A stretch of 64,000 nucleotides of DNA from the NCBI RefSeq assembly GCF_013368755.1, contig NC_049566.1, forward strand, positions 124,001-188,000, read 5' to 3'. How positions within the stretch are numbered: position 1 is the stretch's first letter; the number at the start of each line of letters is the position of its first letter. Source of the stretch: Talaromyces rugulosus (taxonomy: Eukaryota > Ascomycota > Eurotiomycetes > Eurotiales > Trichocomaceae). The notes under the pieces are model-generated. The model did not search any database. It saw only the letters and a program-made list of their open reading frames with translations, and was not told the DNA's origin. The position numbers and the translations under genes were made by a program. Below, one piece after another: positions 12,021-23,466 of this stretch.

Positions 12021-13709
12021 TTATGAAGAACGCGCAAACCAAATCAGCGTGTCTGGCATATAATCAAAATCAATAGCCGCACCAAACCAAGCCACCTTTC
12101 CCTCTGCATTAACTTGGAACTCAGCCTTGACTATGGCAGAGGGATCGCGACGTAGCATGTAGAGAGACACCTCGGCAAGGAAATAGTCACCAGAAACGTG
12201 CCTCAAGGCTAGTGTGCTTCGAAGTGATCCTGTGACTTCGACATGGAGCCAGGGCTCGGCTTCAGATGTTACACTGATAATCAGATCCGGATGGGCTGGA
12301 TGGGTGTATGTACCGGCGTATCCTTCGAGTGGAAGCGATAGAGGTCTAGCTGGCGAAGGAATGGATGGATAAAGGCGTTCACGAGCTGTGCAATTGTGCT
12401 CTCTTTTTTGAGTAAGCCTCTTCTGGGCACTACAATAGAGGAATTGATGTTAATATTAAACGGATAAGTTAATGGGATTTATGAGAAATGAAAGGATTTC
12501 TCACAGATCATAGAGGTCTAGTCGATCCTCTTGCGGGACTTTCAGCATTTCGTCTATTAGATGCCATGCCAGCGTTTCACGTCCTGGACCATCGGCATTA
12601 CAGAAGACTAGAACACCCCATTCTCGTTCAGGAAACAGGATCATTGTGGCAGTCATTCCTTCCAGGCCGCCAGGATGGAACATTACGAATTCCCCTTGAT
12701 AAGTGCTCGTCATCCATCCTAGGGTATATAAGATCTGATTCTTGAGCTGTGGTAGCATCGGCGGGCAGAAGGACCGCGGTTCAAGCATTGCAGCATACCC
12801 TTCCTTTGAAAGCGGGCCAGATTGTCGCATAACAGAGCGTATATACTTGGAGTAGTCAAGGACATTAGAAATTACTGCTCCAGCACCACTGAGCACACCT
12901 TCACAATATGGTACCTCGGCCATTTCAAATTTTTCTTCGTCCCAGCCATAAGGCACTGCCAATGTGGTGTCATTACCGGCAGATGCGGCATACTTCCTTG
13001 CATCATCGAGCGAAAAGAATGTTGAGTTCATATTCAAGGGCGCCCAGATGTGTTTTTGGAGGAAGTCTCCCAGCCACTCCCCAGTTGCAACCTCTATCAT
13101 ATGTGACACGGCAATGTACATAGCATTGTTATATTGCCATGCAGATCTGATTTCTTGGCTCATTTTAAAATGCCGCAAATTCAGAACGACGTCACGTACG
13201 GTCCCGAGACGCCCCAATGACAGTTCATGTCCGGCCAGGCCGGATCGATGGGAGAGCGCGTCCTCCAGTGTGACGTGCGAGGTTGCATACTCATCTGGGA
13301 GGACAAAATCCCCCGGAATGATCTGGTTAAGTGGGGTTTTCCACTTGATGTTCGGATAATTTTCCTCGTCGTCAACCAGCAAAGAGGCTGCAGCTGCAGT
13401 AAAGGCCTTTGTAGTGCTGCCACTGTAGAATAGTGTCGACGGTCGAACTGGAACATCTGGCGACGACGCAGTTCCATATCCCTATCATTGCGTGAGCCAC
13501 TCTCTGCGGAAAGTTTAAGACTGCGTATTTACCTCAGCCCATGTATCGTCGCCATCGACGACTGCGACGGAGACGCCTTGTATATGCCATTTTTCGAGAG
13601 TTTCAGATACGAGTCTTTTGAAGTTTTCGTTCAGAGGAGAGGTCTTTGGTAGATCCTGTCCAGCCTGGCTGATGTAAAGGCCGGGTGTGGCTTCGTCTAA
13701 GAGTGCCAT
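12021..13709 (-). CDS. Beta-lactamase-fold serine hydrolase (S12; D-aminopeptidase/esterase type)
   Basis: 520-residue protein in three exons (13709-13533, 13481-12505, 12429-12021; 1563 bp). The penicillin-binding fold is shown by the SxxK motif in SGSTTKAF (catalytic Ser and Lys), the YNN box in AWQYNNAMYIA, and HPGGLEG in place of the KTG box. The last exon encodes a separate C-terminal beta domain (EGYAGTYTHPAHPDL), resembling the DUF3471-type tail found on many S12 proteins. Family members include D-Ala carboxypeptidases, D-aminopeptidases and esterases. The D-amino-acid oxidase and peptidase next door favour a role on D-amino-acid-containing peptides, but a polyketide or ester substrate is also possible. 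No signal peptide is evident. Confidence 0.85.
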
Positions 13710-14918
13710 TGCGGGCGAGTCAACTTGAAAAACGAATAAACTGCACCGTATGAGGATTGTTATCAAACTCCGGATAGCAGATGCATCAAACAGTAGAAAG
13801 GCGGCTGCATAACATATACCACGACCTGCACCGATAACATTTGAACGCAACTCAGCGCTGCACATGCTAGCGTAAAAGCAATATTATACACCAATGCCAG
13901 CTGCATAGATGATCGATGTCTCATTAGTAGAATAAAATCAACTTGCCAAAAGGGGAGTTTCGTGCCGATAGCAGTGGGGTTGTGATGCACTAACCTTACC
14001 TGGGCAGCAAGAGCGAGGAGGCACTTCTATTGATTACTTATCTCAACACGGAACCCACCTACTGGGGATCTTCTAGTTAGATATCGTATAAGGAAGGATG
14101 AATTAATATCATAGTAAAACAGTTGTTCTAAAAGGAAAAAGAGGTATATAATATAAGAACAATCTTACAAAATCTGTGGAGCGACTCAAGCCACTCCCAG
14201 GAATGTCAGAATAGATAAATCACTATTAGGTTCTAACTAGAAAATAACCGAATCCTAATATTAATAACATAAACTATATAGTATTTTCATAGTTCTTAAG
14301 TAACCTTAAAACTAAAAATCATGACAGAAGGCGGGCTGGAGGAAGCTTTCTAAGACATTTTCAACTCCATCCATCCGTACTGTATGACAGGTATCAGGAA
14401 AAAATGTCCTCCCAATGCGAACTTGAAGCTCCGAGCACTCGGCACTCTGGTCAACACTTAGCAGCAACCAGTGCGTTCCTTGACAAACGATGAATAATAT
14501 CCTGCGTATCTCTCCGGAGGTGCATCTTATGTACGAGATCATCGCACACATGTACTGTATCATTTCCCATCGCCCAAATATTTCTCTCAAAAATGTCTCA
14601 AAGTTGATTCGCACTCGCTATATTCCTTCACTTAGCTATAGACGGGGAAATTTGTATGGCACGACATGAAAAAACAAATTTGCAGTTTATCCGCCCTCCT
14701 AATATCTTGTTCAGCATCCTATACATCCGAAACCAATCAGTATCAATGTCAGATCTAGTACAATTTTTCTTTTTGCCATGGTAGTTCCAGCGGTGCTAAG
14801 ACAATGAATACCTTCCACATGTCTACAGGGATACATCTCATATGGGAGATACATATGTTTAATTTTAATCAAGCGATTTTGCCTTCTAAATAGGACTTCC
14901 ACTTGTCATCACAATTCT
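13710..14918. other. Intergenic, no gene recognised
   Basis: 1.2 kb upstream of the S12 hydrolase. Short open frames exist on the minus strand (for example 14614-14312) but show no domain, codon pattern or splice structure that I can support. The middle (14090-14320) is AT-rich. Confidence 0.4.
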
Positions 14919-15587
14919 TTATATCCCTTCCGCAGTCATAGTCTTCGCCTTATCATTAAGAGCCTTAGCAATAGCCGGCCGAGCTTTAATACGGGTCAAC
15001 CAGGCATTGACATGCGGGAAGTCCTTCTCTATATCAATCTTGTCCGACCAGAGGACCGGGACCACATCAAACCACGGCACAAAAGCCGCATTGACATAAC
15101 TGTATTTGCCACCGACGAGGCACCCCTTGCACTCAAGCCATCGGTCAAGAACTCCGGAAATACGACGGATCTCGTTGACATACCGATCGATCGCACTGGG
15201 CAAGTTCTCGGCGTGGTAAACCGTAAACTAGGTAGCCTGTCCGAAGTATGGCCCCTGGCCGGACATTTGGTAGTGCAGCCACTGCTTGATTTCGTAGTAC
15301 TCCTTCGAGCCAGCGGCAAAGCTGATGCTGTGTCGCTTATCGTATGTGTCCACCAGCTACTCAAGGATGGCGCCGGATTCCCAGACGGAGATGCCGGTGT
15401 TCGGGTCCTCGATGGCTGGGAGCCGACCGTTAGGGTTAATTGACTCGAAGGGTTCCTTCTTCAGGTCGGCGAAGTCGATGAACTTGCGCTCGTACTGTAC
15501 ATTGAGCTCTTCCAGGATCATAGCGAACTTCCAGGGGTTGGGCGTTCCGGCGTGACCCCAGAGAGTAAGGGGTTTGAGAGACATCAT
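14919..15587 (-). pseudogene. Glutathione S-transferase with two in-frame TAG stops
   Basis: A single uninterrupted frame of 223 codons has the complete architecture of a Ure2-like fungal glutathione transferase. The thioredoxin-fold N-terminus contains TLWGHAGTPNPWKFAMILEE and NPNGRLPAIEDP, followed by the helical domain with EIKQWLHYQMSGQGPYFGQA and the end motif VNAWLTRIKARPAIAKAL. TAG codons interrupt it at 15359-15357 (family position Y in EYLVDTY) and at 15230-15228 (W in ATWFTVYH). There are no frameshifts and the rest is well conserved, so inactivation looks recent, or both stops are sequence errors. It is divergent from the small dehydrogenase at 16291 across a repeat-containing promoter. 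The enzyme would conjugate glutathione to electrophiles. Confidence 0.85.
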
Positions 15588-15798
15588 GAGTCAATGAGTG
15601 ATATATTGATAGGGAATAGTGAATAGGAGAAACACAAAGAGTTTGATAGAGAGACTAAGGCTTAGTGGTCAACTTGGTCTACTTAAAAGCACTGGTATGC
15701 TTTAAATGTGGGGAACTTCAGGATGCGGTGATGGATTATTCAGTTCGGTATCCGAGTAACAGTGCTGACAAACAGTCCGTAAATATCAATTACCTCTT

Positions 15799-16114
15799 GC
15801 AATTTATCATGATGTTGACCAGTCCTTAGCTATGAACACAAACAGCACAAACTACGATGCAAACAAAGCCAAGTTCGCCCGCATCGACGTTGATTGGTCC
15901 TTATCAACTCAAACAGCACAAACTAGGGTGCAATAAAAAGAAGTTTAATGTTGATAAGTTTTACTAGTGTGTGATCAAGTTTTGTCTAATTTCTCTAATC
16001 GTCCGCCGTATTCGGGGATTCCGGAAACTAACTTGGTTAATAATCTCATGCAATTTGTCATCGACGTAGAGTAATCCTTTTCAACACAAACAGCACAATG
16101 TATGATGCAAACAA
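15799..16114 (+). repeat. Three imperfect direct repeats in a divergent promoter
   Basis: A unit containing AAACAGCACAA plus flanking matches occurs at about 15799-15867, 15880-15933 and 16047-16114. Copies 1 and 3 share TGCAATTT(A/G)TCAT, then CAACACAAACAGCACAA-like text and GATGCAAACAA. Copy 2 keeps the core and TTATCAAC before it. The array lies between the glutathione transferase pseudogene and the dehydrogenase. It may be a regulatory array or the remains of a tandem duplication. Confidence 0.6.
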
Positions 16115-16290
16115 TATTAACTTGACCAGAGATACCAAGGGAGATTATTGACAAAGTTCAAACAAACGGAACAAAACTAGCAAACACACAATACAGATAG
16201 AACTACGGTTTTATTAGTGAAGCGAAATATTAAAAGACTTATGTCTTCGCTAATGGCCGCTCCCTTTCATCAATTCATCCAAGCACAAGA

Positions 16291-17095
16291 ATGGCTAGGA
16301 TGTCTCCAGTTATCCTCATTCTCGGATCGGGTCCCAATGTCGGGCACCATGTCGCTCGGGCCTTTGTGGCAAAGGGTTACAGAGTTGCCTTGGCATCTAG
16401 GAATATCAAAGAGGAAGATGACAATACGGACCAACTTCAAATTTCTGCAGACCTATCGGATCCTCATTCAGTGAAGGGCATCTTTTCGAAAGTCGAGGCA
16501 TCGATCGGTCTGCCAAGTGTTGTTGTTTACAATGGTGAGCATTTTCCTCATGGAAGCCCTTCACAGAAAACACGCTAATTCCGTTAAAGCATCCGCCGGG
16601 GCTCCAAACAATCCAGAGGACCCCCTGTCTATTCTCTTGGCTGACTTTAGTCGTGACTTGCATGTCAACACAACTAGTGCCTTCGTCGCTGCACAACAGG
16701 CAGCTTTAAGCTTCAAAAAACTCCCTGACCATATGTCCAAGACATTCATCTACACCGGCAATATACTCAACGAGACCACCGTTGCTAGTCTTTTGGATGG
16801 TGGTGTAGGGAAATCTGCAACGGCCCACATCATCCGCTCTGCTGCTGCCGCGTACCGTAATAAAGGCTTCAAGTATGTGTTTTCTTCTTCATCGAATCCG
16901 GCAATTTTGAAATTGACGAAAAGCAGATTCTATTATGCCGCTGAGCGGAAGGCTGATGGATCTCCCGCATACTCTGAGATCAGTGGCGAGGCACATGGAA
17001 AATTCTATGCCGAGCTCACCGAGCAAAAGTCTCAAGGTCCTTGGCAACAAACCTTTGTCAAGGACATCGGATACAAGCACTTCCCAGCTTCTTGA
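16291..17095 (+). CDS. Short-chain dehydrogenase/reductase-like protein
   Basis: 231-residue Rossmann-fold protein from exons 16291-16534, 16590-16872, 16927-17095 (696 bp). The N-terminus shows a nucleotide-binding loop, ILILGSGPNVGHHVARAF, followed by the second strand ending VALASRN. The second intron (54 bp, GTATGT to AGCAG) joins FK to FYYAAERKADGS, restoring a conserved C-terminal block that ends with GPWQQTFVKDIGYKHF. The classical YxxxK catalytic pair is not obvious, so it belongs to an atypical SDR branch whose reaction I cannot name. The start may instead be the ATG nine bases later. Its neighbour on the other side of the repeat array is the glutathione transferase pseudogene, suggesting a former stress or detoxification pair. 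Confidence 0.75.
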
Positions 17096-18168
17096 TGCTT
17101 GCTTTAAAATGAGCAATGCCATTTGGATGTTGTGTTAGCTTTTTTTTTCGGAACTAGCCTCTGCTTTTCAAGTCTTTTTGAATGCGTTCTGTTTATTAGC
17201 TTACCATATAACAGCTTGCTCAAACTGAATTTCACAACTTTGTTCTTTTTGATTCATTCTCGAAGTCTTTATTGCCTAATACCTATTACGACTAATTGTC
17301 CCTGGCATTTGGTCTTGTCAGCATCCCAGTACCAAAGTGAATAGCTAGGTGATGCGTTCACTGTGGCGTATCGTATGTCGTTGTCCATCGGCGAAATAGT
17401 CTGTCCAATTCAGTCGCCATCGTAATTTGTTGTGACTCCTGGCCGACGTTCCTATCCCTTGCAGAAGATCCTGATCTATAAAAGAAGATAAAGCGTTTCG
17501 GGCCATGGCCGGCCTACTGGTAAAGGTGAGAGGGCCTCCTCTAGTTCCATGAGTTCCAAGGCCAATGACACCTACTTCGTATCATTGTGTTTAACGACTC
17601 TCCTTCTTTGTTTAGTGTCTCTAACGGCAGTTCCTTCTATAGTGACAGTCACTGCTATAGCCAAATAAGAGGTAACTACCGTACTAGACCAAATTAGATA
17701 AAGATATACTATTTATTATGAGTTTATTATTATTATTTATTACTATTAGAAAAGGTAAAATTTAAATTATAAACCTTCAACGATCACTATACGGGAAACA
17801 CATCACGAGAACGAAGAGGATATTGAGGCAACGAGTTAGAAAGTATTTTCATTATCCCGAAACGATAGTTAAAAATGCTAAATTATGCAACAAGTACTGT
17901 CACTACTATGTTACAATGCGTTTATCTTAAATATTGCTAGCCCTGAATCCTGATCAAACATTTACTTACCGTATTCTTTTTATTTGACACGCAGTATAAT
18001 CTTGCCGTTACAAGATAGAACAAGGGATTCTAACCAACTAAATAATGAATACAAAGTGTTACACCAACAACCTCTACATCAAATGTATAGGAACTTATTC
18101 AATCATGTAGTCTTGCATTGATCTATTGAATAATCTAGTTTAAATCCTAACCACGGTTATCTTCCAGT
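17096..18168. other. Intergenic, AT-rich
   Basis: About 1.07 kb. The section 17640-17990 is strongly AT-rich with runs of TTATTATTAT, as in mutated repeats. No coding or RNA gene could be supported. Confidence 0.4.
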
Positions 18169-20907
18169 TTACTTTACCTTGAATGTGATCTTAGAAGATC
18201 CTTGCTTCAAGCATATAGAATTGCTGGCAATGGCTTCTTCATACAACGGCATGATGCTCTTATTTACCAGCGTGACATCTACCGAGCCAGTAAACGAACC
18301 TTTGAAAACGTTAATAGTAACCCCTTCGGCCGAATCCTCGATATTGAGAGTTACTTTAGAGAAGCCAAGTTTCTCATGATCTGCAATCTCCACTGTGGTC
18401 TTCATCCCCTCGGCCCAGTTCACCAACAGCTCTACGTCTTTGCTCCAGTCATACACCACACTCTCCAGATTTTGGACCACGCTGCGAAACACAGCCGATC
18501 CAGGGCGGAGAAGAACGGGCAAAGAAAAGAAATCATGCTCTTCTGTGACATATCCCCCACCAGAGCGCAGTTTACCGTCAAGAATACCGTACCAATCACC
18601 CTTTGGAAGGTAATATTGAGCGCGTCCTTCGGCATTGAAAACAGGGGCGATCAGCAAATTGTCTCCAAGGAAGTACTGCATGTCCAAATGCCAGGACGTC
18701 GGGTCTTCTGGGTATTCTAAGAACATTGCTCGCAGCATGGGGACTCCCGTTCTATGTGTTTGAATAGCACTGGAGTAAAGGTAGGGCATTAGGGAGTGTT
18801 TTGTTTGGACAAAGTGCTTCAAAACTTTGTCCGCCTCGCCGGATTGGTCGATCAACCAGGGCACCTATTCGCTTTAGTTAGGCATACAATTAAAGGGATT
18901 TTTGTATGGCCATACTCTGAAGCTGCCGCTGCCATGTAATCTCGAGTGACTTGAAAATAGCCCAAAGGCGATCCATCTTTTAAATAATGCCGGGTCTGGC
19001 TTTCCTTCAAACCCGCCAATATCATGTGCCCAGTAACCGAACCCACTGAGAGCGAGGCTCATTCCACCGCGGAGGGTTTCAGCCATTGCCTCAAAGGTAC
19101 TGTAAGGGTCTCCGCCCCAGTGGACAGGGAAGCGTTGACAGCCAGCGGTGGCGGAGCGAGCGAAAAGAGCAGCATTGTGTTCACCAAAAGCCTTGGACAG
19201 AACCTCGAATGTGACCTTGTTGTAGAGGAATGCATAGTAGTTGTGCATCTTTTCAGGGTTGGAGCCGTCAAAATAGACAACATCGCCTGTTGGAATACGC
19301 TCGCCAAAGTCCGTCTAAACAGGACTTAATTTAGTGAAAGAATTATGCTAAGATTTATAAGAGTTTCTTGCCTTAAAAGAGTCGACACCGATGTCAATAA
19401 GTGCCTGAAGCTTGCCTTGATACCATTTGCATGCATCTGGATTTGTGAAATCGACAAACCCCATGCCCGCTTGCTATATCCATTGTGCTATTAGTATGAT
19501 ATCAAAAGTAAAGGATTAGCAATAAAATGAAGTATTTATATACCCAAAAGTCATATTGCCAAACGCTTCCATCGGTCTTTTTAATAAAATACCCTTTTTC
19601 GGCAGCCTCATCGAAGATAGCGCTCTCCTGTGCAATATAGGGATTGATCCACGCACAAATCTTTTACCAACAAGTACCAATTAGCACCCTACACAATAAT
19701 TTAGAGACTGACTTACGCGAACTCCACGTTTCTTGATTCTAGCCAGCTGTCCCTTCGCATCTGAGAAATAGTCTGTATCGAACTCATAGTCGCACCACTT
19801 AAACGCCGGCATCCAGAAGCAATCAAAATGAAACACGCTGACTGGGATATCACGTTCGTTCATCCCATCCAGAAAGGAGTTAACAGTGCCTTCATCATAC
19901 TCGGTGGTAAAGCTTGTACTCAGCCAAAGACCGAATGTCCATGCTGGTGGAAGCGCCGGCTTGCCGGTGATTGTGGTGTATCGTTCAATAATCGACTTTG
20001 GGTCTGGGCCGTATATCAGGTACATAGCTAGGGTCTCACCAGGCACGGAAATATTGACCCGAGTAGTGCGTTCAGATTGGATTTCGAAAGAAATGAAGTT
20101 AGATGTTGGAATGAAGACTCCGTAACCGGCGGAGGTAATGAAGAAAGGAATGTTTTTATATGTGAGTTCCGAGCCAGTGCCTCCGTCCTCATTCCAAATT
20201 TCAACGCTCTGTCAAGTCATGAGCTGAAGAAATCGAAGTTGTAGGTAAACACCCTACCTGTCCGTTCTTGACAAACGGGCCAAATCGTTCACCCAGTCCA
20301 AAGACCCTTTCTCCCACCCCAAGTTGAAGCTGATAAGTTACCCATCTCTGGCCCTTGTTCGGATTGATGTAATTGGCTCTCGGGTGAAGCGCAGTAGTGC
20401 CTTGTTTGATGTAGCCAACTGAGCGCCATCCGAGTTTTGTCAAAAGTTTATCTTTGGCGCGAAAGGTGATATCAAACGATTTTGGTCTGGTATCTACACT
20501 TGCAGCCAAGTCACCAGCTCGGAGTTGCAGACTCTCCGCTGTTTTTGAAGTCTCAATATCAACTGCACGATCGGCTTTTCCATCAGGAAATAGCTCAAAA
20601 TGTGGTCCTTGGGTGACGCTCTTCTGCTTTATCCAATGCGTGGACGATAAGTGGAAGACATTGTCGGTGGGTGAAGTGAGAGAATGGGTCAACGTAGGGT
20701 TATTCAACGTATCACCACGATTGTTGATCGGCTTTGAGGACTATACCAACAATTAGTGGGATAAACCTCCCCCAATTTGCCAATTTCTATTCGTACCGTT
20801 ACAAAATGCAATGCCTCGTCTCTGGTTTCAGCGATGACAGTCTCGGCCGCCCAGTCGATGAGAGTATCTGGGGCTGGGTGCCAGCAACCGTGCGAGAACT
20901 TTACCAT
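18169..20907 (-). CDS. Alpha-xylosidase, glycoside hydrolase family 31
   Basis: Intracellular enzyme that removes alpha-1,6-xylose from xyloglucan oligosaccharides such as isoprimeverose. Seven exons (20907-20797, 20740-20258, 20208-19717, 19660-19544, 19473-19372, 19314-18916, 18864-18169) sum to 2400 bp, 799 residues, close to bacterial YicI. The nucleophile aspartate is in SFKTDFGERIP and the acid/base aspartate in YWAHDIGGFEG; KTDFGE is typical of the xylosidase subgroup rather than alpha-glucosidases. Substrate-pocket pieces HFDCFWMPAFKWCDYEFD and FARSATAGCQRFPVHWGGD are intact. No signal peptide is present. The intron 19371-19315 has a GC donor (AAG|GCAAGA); all the others are GT-AG. 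It is divergent from a sugar porter, with XlnR-type sites between. Confidence 0.93.
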
Positions 20908-21064
20908 GATTTCTCCGGATATATCGGTTCTTAAAAACCAAATATCAAAAGTAAAACTGCTACCCGATGAGCTCTTATATCTCATACATCGGGAAACGTG
21001 CCGATGTCTTCACAAACCGAGCTCATATATGGCATTTTGCCATGCCGAAACCTGGTATTAGTCA

Positions 21065-21071
21065 TTTAGCC
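21065..21071 (-). promoter_or_regulatory. XlnR-type site GGCTAAA, alpha-xylosidase side
   Basis: TTTAGCC on the plus strand is GGCTAAA on the minus strand, the core bound by the xylanolytic activator XlnR. It lies 158 bp upstream of the alpha-xylosidase start. CreA-type SYGGRG elements occur at 21166-21171 (CCCCAC) and 21177-21182 (GTGGGG), fitting carbon catabolite repression. Confidence 0.5.
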
Positions 21072-21334
21072 GCCCCGGCTATTACGAACCCCGGGTTACC
21101 CCATCTAGATTGGAGTTACAGGAACCAAGCCATCATTTACCCAGACAAAAAACCACCAACTTTGTCCCCACCTCACGTGGGGGTTTGGCCGAGGCTATGG
21201 GCGCCGTCGGGGTTTGCCGCCACGTTCTTCATGGTAAATGGCGAGTCATGAGATCGTTTACGTTTTCCCTTTGCTTGAATTTAATTGTATTTGCTAGTCA
21301 TCTTTCTAGGTCGTGTTCTCGAGTGGTTCTGGAA

Positions 21335-21341
21335 TTTAGCC
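21335..21341 (-). promoter_or_regulatory. Second XlnR-type site GGCTAAA, transporter side
   Basis: A second exact TTTAGCC (GGCTAAA on the minus strand), about 200 bp upstream of the sugar porter start. Two copies in a 633-bp divergent promoter suggest joint xylose-linked induction of both genes; function is inferred. Confidence 0.45.
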
Positions 21342-21540
21342 TGGACCTTTTGCCGGGTCTCTAAATGCCTGTCATCGGCATGGATCCCGCACGGCGTTCG
21401 GGTATAACTACAGATAGTTTGTTAGCTTTGTAATAGACATGTCAAGAAAGAATGTCTATATAGTGTCCCTCACCACAAACATGTCCTTAAGTTGACCTGT
21501 TCGACTTTGTAGAACCCACTCCAAATTAGTGTCACCCATC

Positions 21541-23466
21541 ATGGCTACAGCAAGCAACAGTAGTGTCAATGGCTACACGTGGGCTTGCGGTCTTTTTGCC
21601 GCGGTAAGTAATTGGTATGCTCGCTGTTGTTAGAGCAAAATACTAACGACGCTCCTCTTGCTTCTAGGTTGGTTCCCTGTTGTATGGTATTGATTCCGGC
21701 ATTGTATCAACAGTCATCTCGCAACCTGATTTTTTAAACTATTTCGCACCATTTACTCGTATGTACAGTCGTTATCTTAAACGATCAAAATTCGAGATTA
21801 CTGCCTAACTTTGACTCAAGCTAGTATCAAGGGAGCCGTGGTCAGTACATTCGGCGCAGGCACAGTCTTCGGGGTTTTTTTCGCAGGATGGAGCGCAGAC
21901 TATCTAGGTCAGCATCAATACTTTGAGCTGTGAACTCAAATCCTTGTTAACTGAAATACAAGGTCGCAAGAAAACCATTGCTATAGGTGCCGTGATTGCC
22001 CTGATTGCTGGCATTTTGCAAGCCGCCTCTGTAAAAATTGGCATGTTGATTGCCGGCCGAATCGTTGGCGGATTTGCAGTTGGCATCATGAGTTAGTTGA
22101 GGCGGATATCTTTCAATTGACCTGCTGATCCCCTCTAGATATGACCATTCCAATCTATAATTCAGAAATTGCCCCGTCCCACAAACGTGGTTTAATTGCT
22201 GGCTTGCACGCACAATTTGTGGGCGTTGGTTTTGCTGCTGCCAATGTATGTCATTAAAAAGCTTCAATTTGGACACTCTACTAACAATCCATTACAGTGG
22301 GTAGGGTTCGGGTGCTCTTATACCTCAGGTGGCTTCCAATGGCGATTCCCTTTCGCTTTTCGTAAGTAAATTCATCTACTCTGCATGTCTAGTAGTGATA
22401 TTAACCCTAAATTCTAGAATGCCTTCCAGCTTTGATTATTCTGATTGGCATCTTTTGGCTTCCGTACTCTCCTCGATGGTTGCTTGAACAAGAACGTGAC
22501 GAAGAGGCCTTAGCTGTCATCAAGCGTCTCCATGGTCACCAGGGCGAGGACGATACCGTTATTAGAGGCGAATTCTATCAGATACGAGAACAGTTAAGGT
22601 TTGAAAAAGCCCAGTACGTCGCCGGGTGGTCGGACCTCTTCACCAGGGCGAACAATCGCAAGCGTATCATTCTTGCCGTGCTCGTCCAGGCTTTCACCCA
22701 ACTTAGTGGTATCAACGTTATCAACTACTACCAGACCGACCTGTACAAGGGGTTGGGCATGACTGGGCACACCTTGACTTTGCTTGCTGGGTAAGATCTT
22801 CATTGGAATCGTGCATATCTCTTCCACTAACCTAGCGTTTAGAGTCTACGGTCTAGTTGGTCCTCTGGCTAATGTGGTATGTCTTTACTATGTCGACTCA
22901 TGGGGCCGCAGAAAGACTTTGTGGATCACTGGTTTCGTCATGGCGCTCGACATGGCTGTGGTGATGGGACTTTCTGGCGGATTCGCTCAAAGCAGCAACA
23001 CCGTCGCCAAAGGCTTTACTATTGCGTTCATCTTCCTCTTCTCCATGATGTCAGTATACCAATCCGCATTAGCAAAAAATACACCAACTAACAAACACTC
23101 AGCTACTCCCTCGGCTACAATTCCATTCACTACATCTACGTTCCCGAAATCATGTCGATGGCGATCCGAGCCCGTGGTTCTTCCATCGCCATTGTGTGCA
23201 ATGTTATAATTAATATCGTTTTTAATCAGATATCTCCCATTGCATTTGCGGAAGTCGGATACAAGTACTACAGTCTTTTCATCTGTACTAATCTTGTCGG
23301 CGCGGTGACCGTATTTTTCTTTTTCCCAGAGACAAAGGGCAAGTCTCTGGAGGAGATTGGCCAAATTTTTGGAGACGATGTTATTGTTGGAGATTTGGCT
23401 CAGTTGCGTGAGAAGATTGAGGCTGGTGATGTGGAAATGATGGAGCAGGTGGAAGAGCGAAAGTAG
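21541..23466 (+). CDS. Sugar porter (MFS), probable xyloglucan-disaccharide or pentose transporter
   Basis: 494-residue membrane protein in nine exons summing to 1485 bp: 21541-21603, 21668-21758, 21821-21907, 21963-22091, 22139-22245, 22298-22361, 22418-22790, 22843-23049, 23103-23466. Sugar-porter marks include LYGIDSGIVSTVI in helix 1, DYLGRKKT after helix 2, LIAGRIVGGFAVGIM, SPRWLLEQERDEEAL in the central loop, QLSGINVINYYQT in helix 7, DSWGRRKTLW, and FPETKGKSLEEI at the end. The order and spacing are complete. Its divergent pairing with alpha-xylosidase suggests uptake of isoprimeverose or similar xylosylated sugars; ordinary hexose or xylose transport is the alternative. Confidence 0.9.

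Noticed and set aside
14312..14614. 100-codon minus-strand open frame
   Set aside because: No homology that I recognise and no promoter or splice context.
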